From an uncultured Clostridia bacterium (lineage in GTDB: Bacteria > Bacillota > Clostridia > Oscillospirales > Acutalibacteraceae): a stretch of 5,978 nucleotides of DNA. Location of the stretch: positions 1 through 5,978 of the forward strand of contig CANRAN010000084.1 in the NCBI GenBank assembly GCA_947628595.1, in the 5' to 3' direction. The notes under the pieces were generated by a model. That model searched no databases. It saw nothing but the letters and a program-made list of their open reading frames with translations, and had not been told where the DNA came from. Numbering within the stretch: position 1 is the first letter of the stretch; each line of letters opens with the position of its first letter. A program made the translations under genes and the position numbers. Positions 1-5,780 of the stretch are shown piece after piece.

Positions 1-496
1 CTCACAGGGTGATAAGGAATGTGTTGAAATATACAGGCGGTTTGGTGCTGAAATTACGGAGAATAATGGAAAAATAACGATAAGACCCGATAAGCTTGTC
101 GGGATTGAAATAGATGCGGAAAATATTCCCGATATGGTTCCGGCACTGTCGGTTGCCGCTGCTCTCGCAAAGGGAAAGACAATAATTAGGGGAGCCGCAA
201 GACTGAGAATTAAGGAATGTGACAGACTTGCCGCAATGACGGACGGACTTTCAAGACTCGGTGCAAATATAATAGAAACCGAGGACGGTCTTATAATTGA
301 CGGAGTGGATGTCCTCCATAGCGGTGAGGTTGACGGTTATAATGACCATAGGATAGTTATGTCGTTTGCAATGGCGGCAATAGGGTGTAATGGTGATATA
401 ATTATATCAGATATGGAAAGTGTAAATAAATCCTATCCGTCATTTTTTGAGGATTACAGGGAACTGGGAGGTAAAGCAGATGTCATCATGGGGTAA
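1..496 (+). CDS. aroA: 3-phosphoshikimate 1-carboxyvinyltransferase (EPSP synthase), C-terminal part, 5' end outside window
   Basis: This is the last 164 codons of EPSP synthase, the cytoplasmic shikimate-pathway enzyme that joins phosphoenolpyruvate to shikimate-3-phosphate. The reading frame enters at base 2 and is open to a TAA at 494-496. The family usually has about 430 residues, so some 60% of the gene lies upstream. Visible motifs match the family closely. IPDMVPALSV carries the catalytic Asp (Asp313 in E. coli). RIKECDRLAAM carries the Glu and Arg that contact PEP (E. coli Glu341 and Arg344). YNDHRIVMSFAMA carries the Arg equivalent to E. coli Arg386, and NKSYPSFFEDY holds the late Lys. 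The methionine at base 134 lies inside the conserved domain and is not a start. The stop lies 17 bases inside aroC, which suggests one operon with coupled translation. No frameshift or missing key residue is seen in the visible part. Confidence 0.96.
   Translation, partial: SQGDKECVEIYRRFGAEITENNGKITIRPDKLVGIEIDAENIPDMVPALSVAAALAKGKTIIRGAARLRIKECDRLAAMTDGLSRLGANIIETEDGLIIDGVDVLHSGEVDGYNDHRIVMSFAMAAIGCNGDIIISDMESVNKSYPSFFEDYRELGGKADVIMG
466..471 (+). promoter_or_regulatory. Ribosome binding site of aroC, inside the end of aroA
   Basis: GGGAGG lies 8 bases before the ATG at 480. It decides the start of aroC: the in-frame TTG at 447 has no comparable site before it and would add an 11-residue tail that the family does not have. 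The site lies within aroA coding sequence, so ribosomes finishing aroA pass over it. Confidence 0.85.
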
Positions 497-1565
497 TGGT
501 GTGAAGATATCAATATTCGGTGAAAGTCACGGCGGAGGCATAGGAGTTGTTATTGACGGACTTCCCTCCGGTGAAAAACTTGATTTTGATGAAATATATA
601 GGCAGATGTCACGCCGAGCACCGGGTAAGGATAAAACAGCCACACCAAGGCTTGAAAAGGATATACCGGAGGTTTTGTCCGGTGTACTCAATGATACAAC
701 AACAGGTGCGCCGCTTTGTGCCGTTATAAAAAATACAAATACACGTTCGGGGGATTATGGCAATATACTTTTCTGTCCCAGACCGGGTCATGCGGATTAT
801 ACTGGAAGTGTCAGATATAACGGATTTAATGATATAAGCGGAGGCGGACATTTTTCCGGGAGACTTACTGCCCCGCTTGTGTTTGCAGGTGCTGTATGCA
901 GACAAATACTTGAGCGCAGGGGCATAAAAATAGCGGCGCATATTTCTTCAATAGGGAATATAAATGACAGTCGCTTTGATCCTGTTAATATTCCCAATGA
1001 TCTTATGGACAGGCTTTCGAGAGAAATATTCGGGCTTATTGATAAGACTAAGGAAACGGAAATGCGTGAGCTTATAGAAAAATGCAGAATGGAGTGTGAC
1101 AGCATAGGCGGTATTGTTGAATGTGCAATAGTGGGAATGCCGGCAGGTGCGGGCTCTCCTATGTTTGACGGTATAGAAAATGTTATATCCTCGATAGTAT
1201 TTGGTATACCTGCCGTAAAGGGAATAGAGTTCGGTGCGGGTTTTGCGGTATCCGAAATGCGTGGAAGTCAGAATAATGACGAATTTTATTATGACGGAGA
1301 CACAGTCAGGACAAGAACAAATAATCATGGCGGTATTCTCGGAGGAATAAGCTCAGGTATGCCAATAATATTCAGAGCAGCTTTCAAGCCTACTCCATCA
1401 ATATCCGCAGAGCAGAATACGGTGGATCTTCAGAAGCATGAGAATGCTAAAATTATTATAAAGGGGCGGCATGATCCCTGTGTTGTAATAAGGGCAGTGC
1501 CTGTGGTAGAGGCAGCGGCGGCGGTTGCGGTTGTGAATATTCTTAAGGATGTAAATATGCTTTAA
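480..1565 (+). CDS. aroC: Chorismate synthase
   Basis: Chorismate synthase removes phosphate from EPSP in a 1,4-anti elimination that needs reduced FMN, giving chorismate in the cytoplasm. From the ATG at 480 the protein has 361 residues, normal for bacterial AroC. All three family signatures are visible. GESHG is at residues 14-18, with the first catalytic His at 17. RPGHADYTG is at 101-109, with the second catalytic His at 104. GRHDPCVVIRAVPVVEA runs from about 329 to 345 and includes the conserved RHDP motif. The glycine-rich FMN/substrate stretch GGGHFSGRLTAP is at 121-132, and NNHGGILGGISSGMP at 281-294. The protein begins MSSWGNG, typical of AroC. The gene overlaps aroA by 17 bases and is followed 23 bases later by pheA, which consumes its product. 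A second, flavin-reducing domain is absent, so the enzyme is monofunctional and depends on reduced flavin from elsewhere. Confidence 0.97.
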   Translation: MSSWGNGVKISIFGESHGGGIGVVIDGLPSGEKLDFDEIYRQMSRRAPGKDKTATPRLEKDIPEVLSGVLNDTTTGAPLCAVIKNTNTRSGDYGNILFCPRPGHADYTGSVRYNGFNDISGGGHFSGRLTAPLVFAGAVCRQILERRGIKIAAHISSIGNINDSRFDPVNIPNDLMDRLSREIFGLIDKTKETEMRELIEKCRMECDSIGGIVECAIVGMPAGAGSPMFDGIENVISSIVFGIPAVKGIEFGAGFAVSEMRGSQNNDEFYYDGDTVRTRTNNHGGILGGISSGMPIIFRAAFKPTPSISAEQNTVDLQKHENAKIIIKGRHDPCVVIRAVPVVEAAAAVAVVNILKDVNML

Positions 1566-1588
1566 GATTAAAGAAACGGGGGAGAAAA

Positions 1589-2722
1589 ATGAGCCTTGAG
1601 CTTATAAGGGATGAAATAGATCATATAGATGAGCAGCTTATTGATCTTTTTACAAGACGTATGGAATGTTCGAAAAAGGTTGCACAATACAAGCTTGAAA
1701 ACGGAATGAAGATATTCAATGCCGAAAGGGAGCAACAGGTGCTTGACAGTGTTGCAGAAAGGGCAGGGGAGTACAGTGGCAGTGCAAGACTTCTGTATTC
1801 AACCATTATGGAGCTTAGCAGAGCTTTACAGCATGATATGCTCGGCAGCGGAAATGAACTTAAGAACAGGATTGTGGGAGCGGAGAGTAATTTGCCGTTT
1901 GAGTCCGATAAGGTGAGAATAGCCTGTTTTGGTGTATCGGGAACCTATGCACATATGGCGGCAAAAAAGGTATTTCCTGATGCCGATCCTGAGTTTTATT
2001 CACCATTTAAGGAAGTGTTCAGAGCAATACAGGACGGGAAGGCGGACTTTGGTGTCGTACCGATAGAAAACAGCTCAGCAGGCTCGGTTACAGCGGTTTA
2101 TGACCTTATGCTGAAATATCGTTTTTACATAGCGGCGGCGGCAGACATTCCCGTTAATCACTGTCTTGCGGCAAAAAAGGGAGCAAGGCTTGAGGATATA
2201 AAATTTATCTATTCTCACGAGCAGGCGTTGTCGCAATGCTCAGATTTTCTCAACAGCCGCAGTGGTGTTACGATAAAGGAGTATGTAAGTACGGCACAGG
2301 CTGCAAAAATGGTTTCCGAGGGTGTGGATGTTTCTGCGGCTGCAATATGCTCCGAGGAGGCGGCGAATGAATACGGGCTTGAGGTAATACTGAGGGGATT
2401 TCAAAATAACCCGAATAACACGACAAGATTTATTGTTATTGCAAAAGATATGTATATTGAGCCTGACTCCGACAAGATAAGCCTTTGTTTTGCCCTCCCT
2501 CATGTAACAGGATCTCTGTATAGCACGCTTTGCCGTTTTGCCTCGCACGGACTTAATCTTACGAAAATAGAATCACGTCCGATATACGGTAAGTCATTTG
2601 AATATATGTTTTATCTTGATTTTGCCGGAAGTACTGAAAATAGGGATACGGTTGAACTTCTCTGTGCGCTTTCCGATGAGTTGACGGAATTTTCATTCCT
2701 TGGAAATTACAAGGAGAAATAA
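1589..2722 (+). CDS. pheA: Bifunctional chorismate mutase / prephenate dehydratase (P-protein) with ACT domain
   Basis: The 377-residue protein converts chorismate to prephenate and then to phenylpyruvate, the precursor of phenylalanine. Three domains are seen. An AroQ-type chorismate mutase spans about 1-85, with the expected basic residues Arg7, Arg24, Lys35 and Arg47, plus Glu48 and Gln81. A prephenate dehydratase spans about 108-286, with GVSGTYAHMAAKK, GVVPIENSSAGSV and the catalytic TRF motif at 279-281. A C-terminal ACT domain spans about 296-374 with the phenylalanine-binding ESRP motif at 328-331. Length and order match the E. coli P-protein. ACT domains in this family mediate feedback inhibition by phenylalanine, so that control is likely here (inference). 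The second ACT motif, GALV in E. coli, reads GSLY. The position of E. coli chorismate mutase Asp48 is Asn44. The start is supported by GGGGGAG at 1578-1584. The gene ends with tandem TAA stops. Confidence 0.96.
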   Translation: MSLELIRDEIDHIDEQLIDLFTRRMECSKKVAQYKLENGMKIFNAEREQQVLDSVAERAGEYSGSARLLYSTIMELSRALQHDMLGSGNELKNRIVGAESNLPFESDKVRIACFGVSGTYAHMAAKKVFPDADPEFYSPFKEVFRAIQDGKADFGVVPIENSSAGSVTAVYDLMLKYRFYIAAAADIPVNHCLAAKKGARLEDIKFIYSHEQALSQCSDFLNSRSGVTIKEYVSTAQAAKMVSEGVDVSAAAICSEEAANEYGLEVILRGFQNNPNNTTRFIVIAKDMYIEPDSDKISLCFALPHVTGSLYSTLCRFASHGLNLTKIESRPIYGKSFEYMFYLDFAGSTENRDTVELLCALSDELTEFSFLGNYKEK

Positions 2723-2724
2723 TA

Positions 2725-2740
2725 ATGGTAGTTATACCAT
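2725..2740. repeat. 16-base palindrome after pheA
   Basis: ATGGTA and TACCAT form a perfect 6-base inverted repeat around a GTTA loop, just after the double stop of pheA. No T tract follows, so it is a poor intrinsic terminator. It lies 29 bases before the -35 box of the rplU promoter, so it could be a protein-binding site, an RNA 3'-end hairpin, or chance in an AT-rich spacer. No function can be assigned. Confidence 0.35.
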
Positions 2741-2768
2741 AAACAGAAAAATACCTGCAAAAAATCCC

Positions 2769-2797
2769 TTGACAACTAAGGATAGATGTGTTATGCT
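2769..2797 (+). promoter_or_regulatory. Sigma-70/SigA-type promoter of the rplU-prp-rpmA operon
   Basis: A perfect TTGACA (2769-2774) is followed after exactly 17 bases by TATGCT (2792-2797), which matches TATAAT at four of six positions. Transcription should start at about 2804, which is where the structured leader begins. A strong constitutive promoter fits a ribosomal protein operon. Read-through from pheA cannot be excluded because no clear terminator lies between. Confidence 0.85.
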
Positions 2798-2803
2798 ATA
2801 AAA

Positions 2804-2877
2804 GCCGCATACTGTGGGCTTATAAGTGAGCTTTGCTCCGCCTCCGGTAGCGAGTTTATAAACAGGTAGGTGCCAAT
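2804..2877 (+). ncRNA. Structured 5' leader of rplU, probable ribosomal protein L21 leader (cis-regulatory)
   Basis: The 74 bases between the predicted start site and the rplU ATG fold readily. A first hairpin pairs CCGCA (2805-2809) with TGTGG (2813-2817). A long-range stem pairs GCTTATAAGT (2818-2827) with GTTTATAAAC (2854-2863), with nine of ten positions pairing including two G-U pairs. It encloses a hairpin GAGC-TTT-GCTC (2828-2838) and a C-rich segment with CCTCC at 2841-2845. The 3' side ends just before AGGTAGGTG (2864-2872), the ribosome binding site. This place, size and pattern resemble the L21 leader described upstream of rplU in Firmicutes, which is thought to let free L21 repress its own operon. 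The family assignment is from memory of the motif and was not searched. The structure is seen; the regulation is inferred. Confidence 0.7.
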
Positions 2878-3186
2878 ATGTACGCAGTTATTGAAACAGG
2901 CGGAAAGCAGTACAAGGTTGCAAACGGCGATGTCGTATATGTAGAAAAGCTTGATGCCGAAAACGAATCCACAGTTGACTTCAAGGTTGTTGCGGTCAGC
3001 ACAGATGATGGCTTTAAGGCAGGTACGCCTTATGTTGAAGGTGCAAAGGTAAAGGCTAAGGTTCTTGATACCGTTAAGGGTAAGAAGATTACTGTTTTTA
3101 CCTATAAGCCCAAGAAAAGCTCGAAACGCAAGATGGGTCACAGACAAAGATACACTAAGGTACAGATCGAGTCTATCGAGGCATGA
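2878..3186 (+). CDS. rplU: 50S ribosomal protein L21
   Basis: L21 is a small protein of the large ribosomal subunit that binds 23S rRNA. The 102-residue length is normal for bacteria. The N-terminus MYAVIETGGKQYKV is the family hallmark, and the C-terminal signature is present: basic KPKKSSKRKMGHRQRYT at about 82-98. The start lies 5 bases after AGGTG (2868-2872), and a strong promoter and structured leader lie upstream. The stop TGA overlaps the start of prp in an ATGA, so the two are translationally coupled. It is first in the conserved L21-Prp-L27 block. Confidence 0.98.
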   Translation: MYAVIETGGKQYKVANGDVVYVEKLDAENESTVDFKVVAVSTDDGFKAGTPYVEGAKVKAKVLDTVKGKKITVFTYKPKKSSKRKMGHRQRYTKVQIESIEA

Positions 3187-3503
3187 TAAAAGCAGAGCTT
3201 TTCCGCAGTTGTGAGGGGATGCTTACGGGCTTTCATATCACAGGTCATTCGGGAATGGGTGAATATGGGGAGGATGTGCTTTGTGCATTCGTTTCCTCAG
3301 CAGCATATATGGCGGCGAATACCATAACCGATGTGATATGTGCCGATGCTTATGCAGTGGCGGATGACGGAGATATGATCCTTACGGTAACGGAAAAGGA
3401 TATACCGGAATGTCAGATGATACTCGAAGGACTCAGGCTTCATCTTGAGGAAACAGAGAAGCAGTATCCGGATAATTTAAAGGTAATTTTAACGGAGGTG
3501 TAA
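3183..3503 (+). CDS. prp: Ribosomal-processing cysteine protease Prp (YsxB family)
   Basis: Prp is a small cysteine protease of Firmicutes and relatives that removes the N-terminal extension of ribosomal protein L27, a step needed for functional ribosomes in Staphylococcus aureus. The 106-residue product has the family core GHSGMGEYGEDVLCAFVSS at residues 21-39. It carries the catalytic His22 and Cys34, the same positions as reported for the S. aureus enzyme. The rest of the protein is a typical short alpha/beta fold (the YsxB/DUF464 family). The start overlaps the rplU stop by 4 bases (ATGA). The only Shine-Dalgarno-like sequence, GAGG at 3178-3181, is too close to the ATG, so expression probably depends on coupling with rplU. 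Its substrate gene rpmA begins 3 bases after its stop, and the rpmA ribosome binding site lies in its last codons. Confidence 0.95.
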   Translation: MIKAELFRSCEGMLTGFHITGHSGMGEYGEDVLCAFVSSAAYMAANTITDVICADAYAVADDGDMILTVTEKDIPECQMILEGLRLHLEETEKQYPDNLKVILTEV

Positions 3504-3506
3504 GTT

Positions 3507-3788
3507 ATGCTGAAAATAAATGTACAGTTGTTCGCACATAAAAAGGGAGGCGGTTCTACAAAGAACGGTCGTGATTCCGAATCAAAGCGTCTGGGCACAA
3601 AGCGTGCAGACGGACAGTTTGTTCTTGCAGGAAATATTCTTGTAAAGCAGAGAGGAACACATATTCATCCCGGCAATAATGTAGGTCGTGGATCAGACGA
3701 TACTCTTTTTGCGAAGATTGACGGTGTTGTTAAGTTTGAGCGTGTAGGCAGGGATCGCAAGCAGGTTTCGGTTTACGCAGCAGAATAA
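3507..3788 (+). CDS. rpmA: 50S ribosomal protein L27, precursor with Prp-cleavable N-terminal extension
   Basis: L27 reaches toward the peptidyl transferase centre of the 50S subunit with its N-terminal tail. The 93-residue product begins MLKINVQLFAHKKGGGST. The first nine residues are the Firmicute extension, and the expected Prp cut is between Phe9 and Ala10, leaving the mature tail AHKKGGGST. The conserved core follows: KNGRDSESKRLGTKRADGQ, then GNILVKQRGTHIHPGNNVGRG and a hydrophobic strand-rich C-terminal half. The start at 3507 is supported by GGAGGTG (3494-3500) at 6 bases. The combination of extension and adjacent prp shows that L27 maturation uses the Prp route here. A large hairpin follows the stop codon. 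Confidence 0.98.
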   Translation: MLKINVQLFAHKKGGGSTKNGRDSESKRLGTKRADGQFVLAGNILVKQRGTHIHPGNNVGRGSDDTLFAKIDGVVKFERVGRDRKQVSVYAAE

Positions 3789-3848
3789 AAATGGTTTTCA
3801 TACGCCCTCACAAGCCTCACGGTTTAGTGTTGGGCGTTTTCCATTTTT
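3787..3848 (+). terminator. Probable intrinsic terminator after rpmA
   Basis: A long hairpin follows the rpmA stop. ACGCCC (3802-3807) pairs with GGGCGT (3832-3837), CAC (3809-3811) with GTG (3827-3829), and AAGCC (3812-3816) with GGTTT (3821-3825) around a TCAC loop. A T run (3837-3840) follows the stem. An outer arm AAAAATGG (3787-3794) can pair with CCATTTTT (3841-3848), giving a second T run. The long composite stem is less compact than a classical terminator, but the GC-rich core and T tract support termination. The A-tract/T-tract symmetry could also act on the opposite strand. Confidence 0.65.
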
Positions 3849-3874
3849 AGTAAGCTTTGCAAATGGAAAAATAC

Positions 3875-3903
3875 TTGACAATAATTAGTATATATAATAA
3901 ACT
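3875..3903 (+). promoter_or_regulatory. Candidate promoter of the membrane glycosyltransferase gene
   Basis: A perfect TTGACA (3875-3880) is followed after 17 bases by TAAACT (3898-3903), which matches the -10 consensus at four of six positions. A perfect TATAAT also occurs at 3903-3908, but with a 22-base spacing. Transcription would begin near 3910-3915, leaving a leader of about 45 bases. The position just after the rpmA terminator suggests that the following gene has its own expression. Confidence 0.6.
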
Positions 3904-3943
3904 ATAATTCGCAGATATTAAAATTTGAGATAGTTATTTGTAT

Positions 3944-3947
3944 AGGA
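3944..3947 (+). promoter_or_regulatory. Ribosome binding site deciding the start at 3956
   Basis: AGGA lies 8 bases before the ATG at 3956. It directly abuts or overlaps the in-frame ATG at 3947, which is therefore too close to use it. The in-frame TTG at 3938 lies before it. This favours 3956 as the start. Confidence 0.6.
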
Positions 3948-3955
3948 TGAGAATT

Positions 3956-5764
3956 ATGAGGGAACGATTGGATAAAATAAGACAAATTAAATTTTTACCG
4001 GTGTTGATACTTGCTGTTATAATCATACTTCAAATTGCAAATATAACAAATGTGATTGTAAACAAAAAGAAAGGTTATCATTCCGATGAAATTTACAGCT
4101 ATGGTCTTTCAAATAGTTTTTATCAGCCGTTTATAAGTTCTGACTATTTCAGCCAAACAGAATATAAAAATGTTGATGAATGGATTTCCGGGCAAATGCT
4201 CAGAGATTATGTGACGGTTCAACCAGGTGAAACATTCCGATACGATTCAGTATGGTACAATCAGGCAAATGACAGACATCCTCCGCTGTACTACGCTGTA
4301 TTACATACAATATGCTCCTTTTTTCCGAATACTTATTCTCCTGTATTCGGATATATAATCAATTATATATGCTTTATCGTAATGCAGGTTTTTCTCTATA
4401 AGCTTGCGTTAAATATGCTGAAGTCAAAATATCTTGCGCTTTTGCTTTGTTGCTTTTGGGGATTTTCTACGGGAGCGACAGATTTGACAATATTTATAAG
4501 AATGTATTGTATGCTTGCAATGATGACTGTCATATTTATGTATCTACATTCCGAAATGTACCGTATCTCTCGACAATCCGAGCAAAAACCACCTCTAAAA
4601 ATGTATATTGCTCTCATAGTGGTTACCGCATTGGGTGCCCTCACTCAGTATATGTTTTTGATTGTTGCATTTTTTACAGCGGTGTTTTTTTGTGTATATT
4701 ATCTCGTTAAAAGGCAATTTAAGATCTTCCTTAAATATGGTTTTTCAATTTTGGGGGGAACGGTGCTTTCTGTTTTGATTTTTCCATATACTATACCTCA
4801 TCTCCTGTGGGAATCAAGTAATCAAAGTGTTACAAGCTTTTCTCATCAGTTATATCTGGCGTATAAGTATTTTTTAAGAGATATTGCGGTTACTATAACT
4901 AATGGTGATATTGTATTCCTCAGTATGACGGTTCCTGTGTTCATACTGATTGCTGTTGTTTTTTCCTTACCGATTCTGTATCTCTTCAGGGATAAGCCAG
5001 GGGTAAAAAAATTTTTATTCTTATTAAAGACTTTACCGCAAAAAATTAAAGGCTTAAAATTAAAAACAACTTTAACCTGTCTTTGGAACGATATAAAGAA
5101 AATACATCCTCTATTTTACCTGTTTTTAATATGTATTCTGGCAATTTCAATAATAACAGCGTATGACATTGATTTTTATATCGGGTATGCAAACAGATAT
5201 CTGTTTATTGTGTATCCGCTTGCGGCAGTGCTTCTTGTTTGCCTTTTATGTTTTATATTTACAAGATTAAAATTCAAAAAAACTGTTGTTACCATTATAC
5301 TTTCAGCTGTAATTTTTAATGCAATTTCCGGACGTTCCTTAACTTTTCTATTCGATAAAACGAGAACTTTAGATAACGTTGACGAGCTTACTTCGGGAAA
5401 TGAATGTATTTTTGTCGTGGGCGAAAAAGCTGATACATGGTTGGTTGATACTTTACCCGGTTCGGTTTATAATGCGGATAACGTCATTATGACATATGTG
5501 ACAGTGGATGAAGACATTTTAGAGAGGATTGCGTCTCTTGAAACAAACAAAAAAGTATATTTGTTTATAGATGAGTATAACAGGACTGATATTGACGGGA
5601 CTGACTGTTTTTTATATTATAATGAGAAATCAAATCATGTGGAGAAAATATCTGCTGATGATTATTATGATATTTTCAGAAATCTGCCATATTCTACTAT
5701 GTTTAAATACATAGGAAAATATTCAATTTTCACCAGTACATATACCATTTATGAATTGGCTTAG
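3956..5764 (+). CDS. Polytopic membrane glycosyltransferase, GT-C fold (GT39/PMT-like)
   Basis: The 602-residue product has about eleven hydrophobic segments, roughly at 12-34, 130-150, 157-177, 182-198, 216-236, 237-251, 263-283, 322-344, 385-402, 413-437 and 441-460. After the first segment comes a long loop with an acidic pair, YHSDEIYSYG (Asp44-Glu45), then RHPPLYYAVLH (108-117). An acidic motif in the first extracytoplasmic loop plus an HPPLYY motif is characteristic of GT-C transferases that use lipid-phosphate sugar donors, such as PMT and ArnT relatives. RYLFIVYPLAA is at 414-424. Residues from about 465 to 602 form a soluble C-terminal domain that I do not recognise. Such enzymes transfer sugars to cell-surface glycans, lipids or proteins at the membrane; donor and acceptor cannot be told. 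It has its own candidate promoter, lies between rpmA and obg, and is more AT-rich than its neighbours. No partner glycan gene is in view. Confidence 0.8.
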   Translation: MRERLDKIRQIKFLPVLILAVIIILQIANITNVIVNKKKGYHSDEIYSYGLSNSFYQPFISSDYFSQTEYKNVDEWISGQMLRDYVTVQPGETFRYDSVWYNQANDRHPPLYYAVLHTICSFFPNTYSPVFGYIINYICFIVMQVFLYKLALNMLKSKYLALLLCCFWGFSTGATDLTIFIRMYCMLAMMTVIFMYLHSEMYRISRQSEQKPPLKMYIALIVVTALGALTQYMFLIVAFFTAVFFCVYYLVKRQFKIFLKYGFSILGGTVLSVLIFPYTIPHLLWESSNQSVTSFSHQLYLAYKYFLRDIAVTITNGDIVFLSMTVPVFILIAVVFSLPILYLFRDKPGVKKFLFLLKTLPQKIKGLKLKTTLTCLWNDIKKIHPLFYLFLICILAISIITAYDIDFYIGYANRYLFIVYPLAAVLLVCLLCFIFTRLKFKKTVVTIILSAVIFNAISGRSLTFLFDKTRTLDNVDELTSGNECIFVVGEKADTWLVDTLPGSVYNADNVIMTYVTVDEDILERIASLETNKKVYLFIDEYNRTDIDGTDCFLYYNEKSNHVEKISADDYYDIFRNLPYSTMFKYIGKYSIFTSTYTIYELA

Positions 5765-5768
5765 CGAA

Positions 5769-5774
5769 AGGTGG
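5769..5774 (+). promoter_or_regulatory. Ribosome binding site of obg
   Basis: AGGTGG lies 6 bases before the ATG at 5781, in the 16-base gap after the glycosyltransferase stop. The short gap suggests that obg can be transcribed from the glycosyltransferase promoter. Confidence 0.8.
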
Positions 5775-5780
5775 ATAACT

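Noticed and set aside
134..136. ATG at 134 as a gene start
   Set aside because: The frame is open to the window edge, and the residues before it (SQGDKECVEIYRRFGAEI and following) are clearly EPSP synthase, so this is an internal methionine.
447..479. TTG at 447 as an upstream start of aroC
   Set aside because: It would add 11 residues before the canonical MSSWGNG start, lacks a good ribosome binding site, and the ATG at 480 has GGGAGG at 8 bases.
609..1328. Three overlapping open frames on the minus strand opposite aroC
   Set aside because: They lie wholly inside a well-supported conserved gene, have low-complexity or Cys/Ile/Ser-rich products without recognisable motifs, and are frame shadows.
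2240..3147. Minus-strand open frames opposite pheA (2240-2548) and opposite rplU with its leader (2791-3147)
   Set aside because: No family resemblance is seen. The second covers a ribosomal gene and its promoter leader in antisense, and no ribosome binding site or promoter supports either.
3938..3955. TTG at 3938 or ATG at 3947 as the start of the glycosyltransferase
   Set aside because: The AGGA site at 3944-3947 is placed correctly only for the ATG at 3956. It abuts or overlaps the ATG at 3947 and lies after the TTG.
4396..4710. Short open frames in other frames and on the other strand within the glycosyltransferase
   Set aside because: Each is fully contained in a 602-codon membrane protein frame with clear GT-C motifs, and their products lack coherent features.
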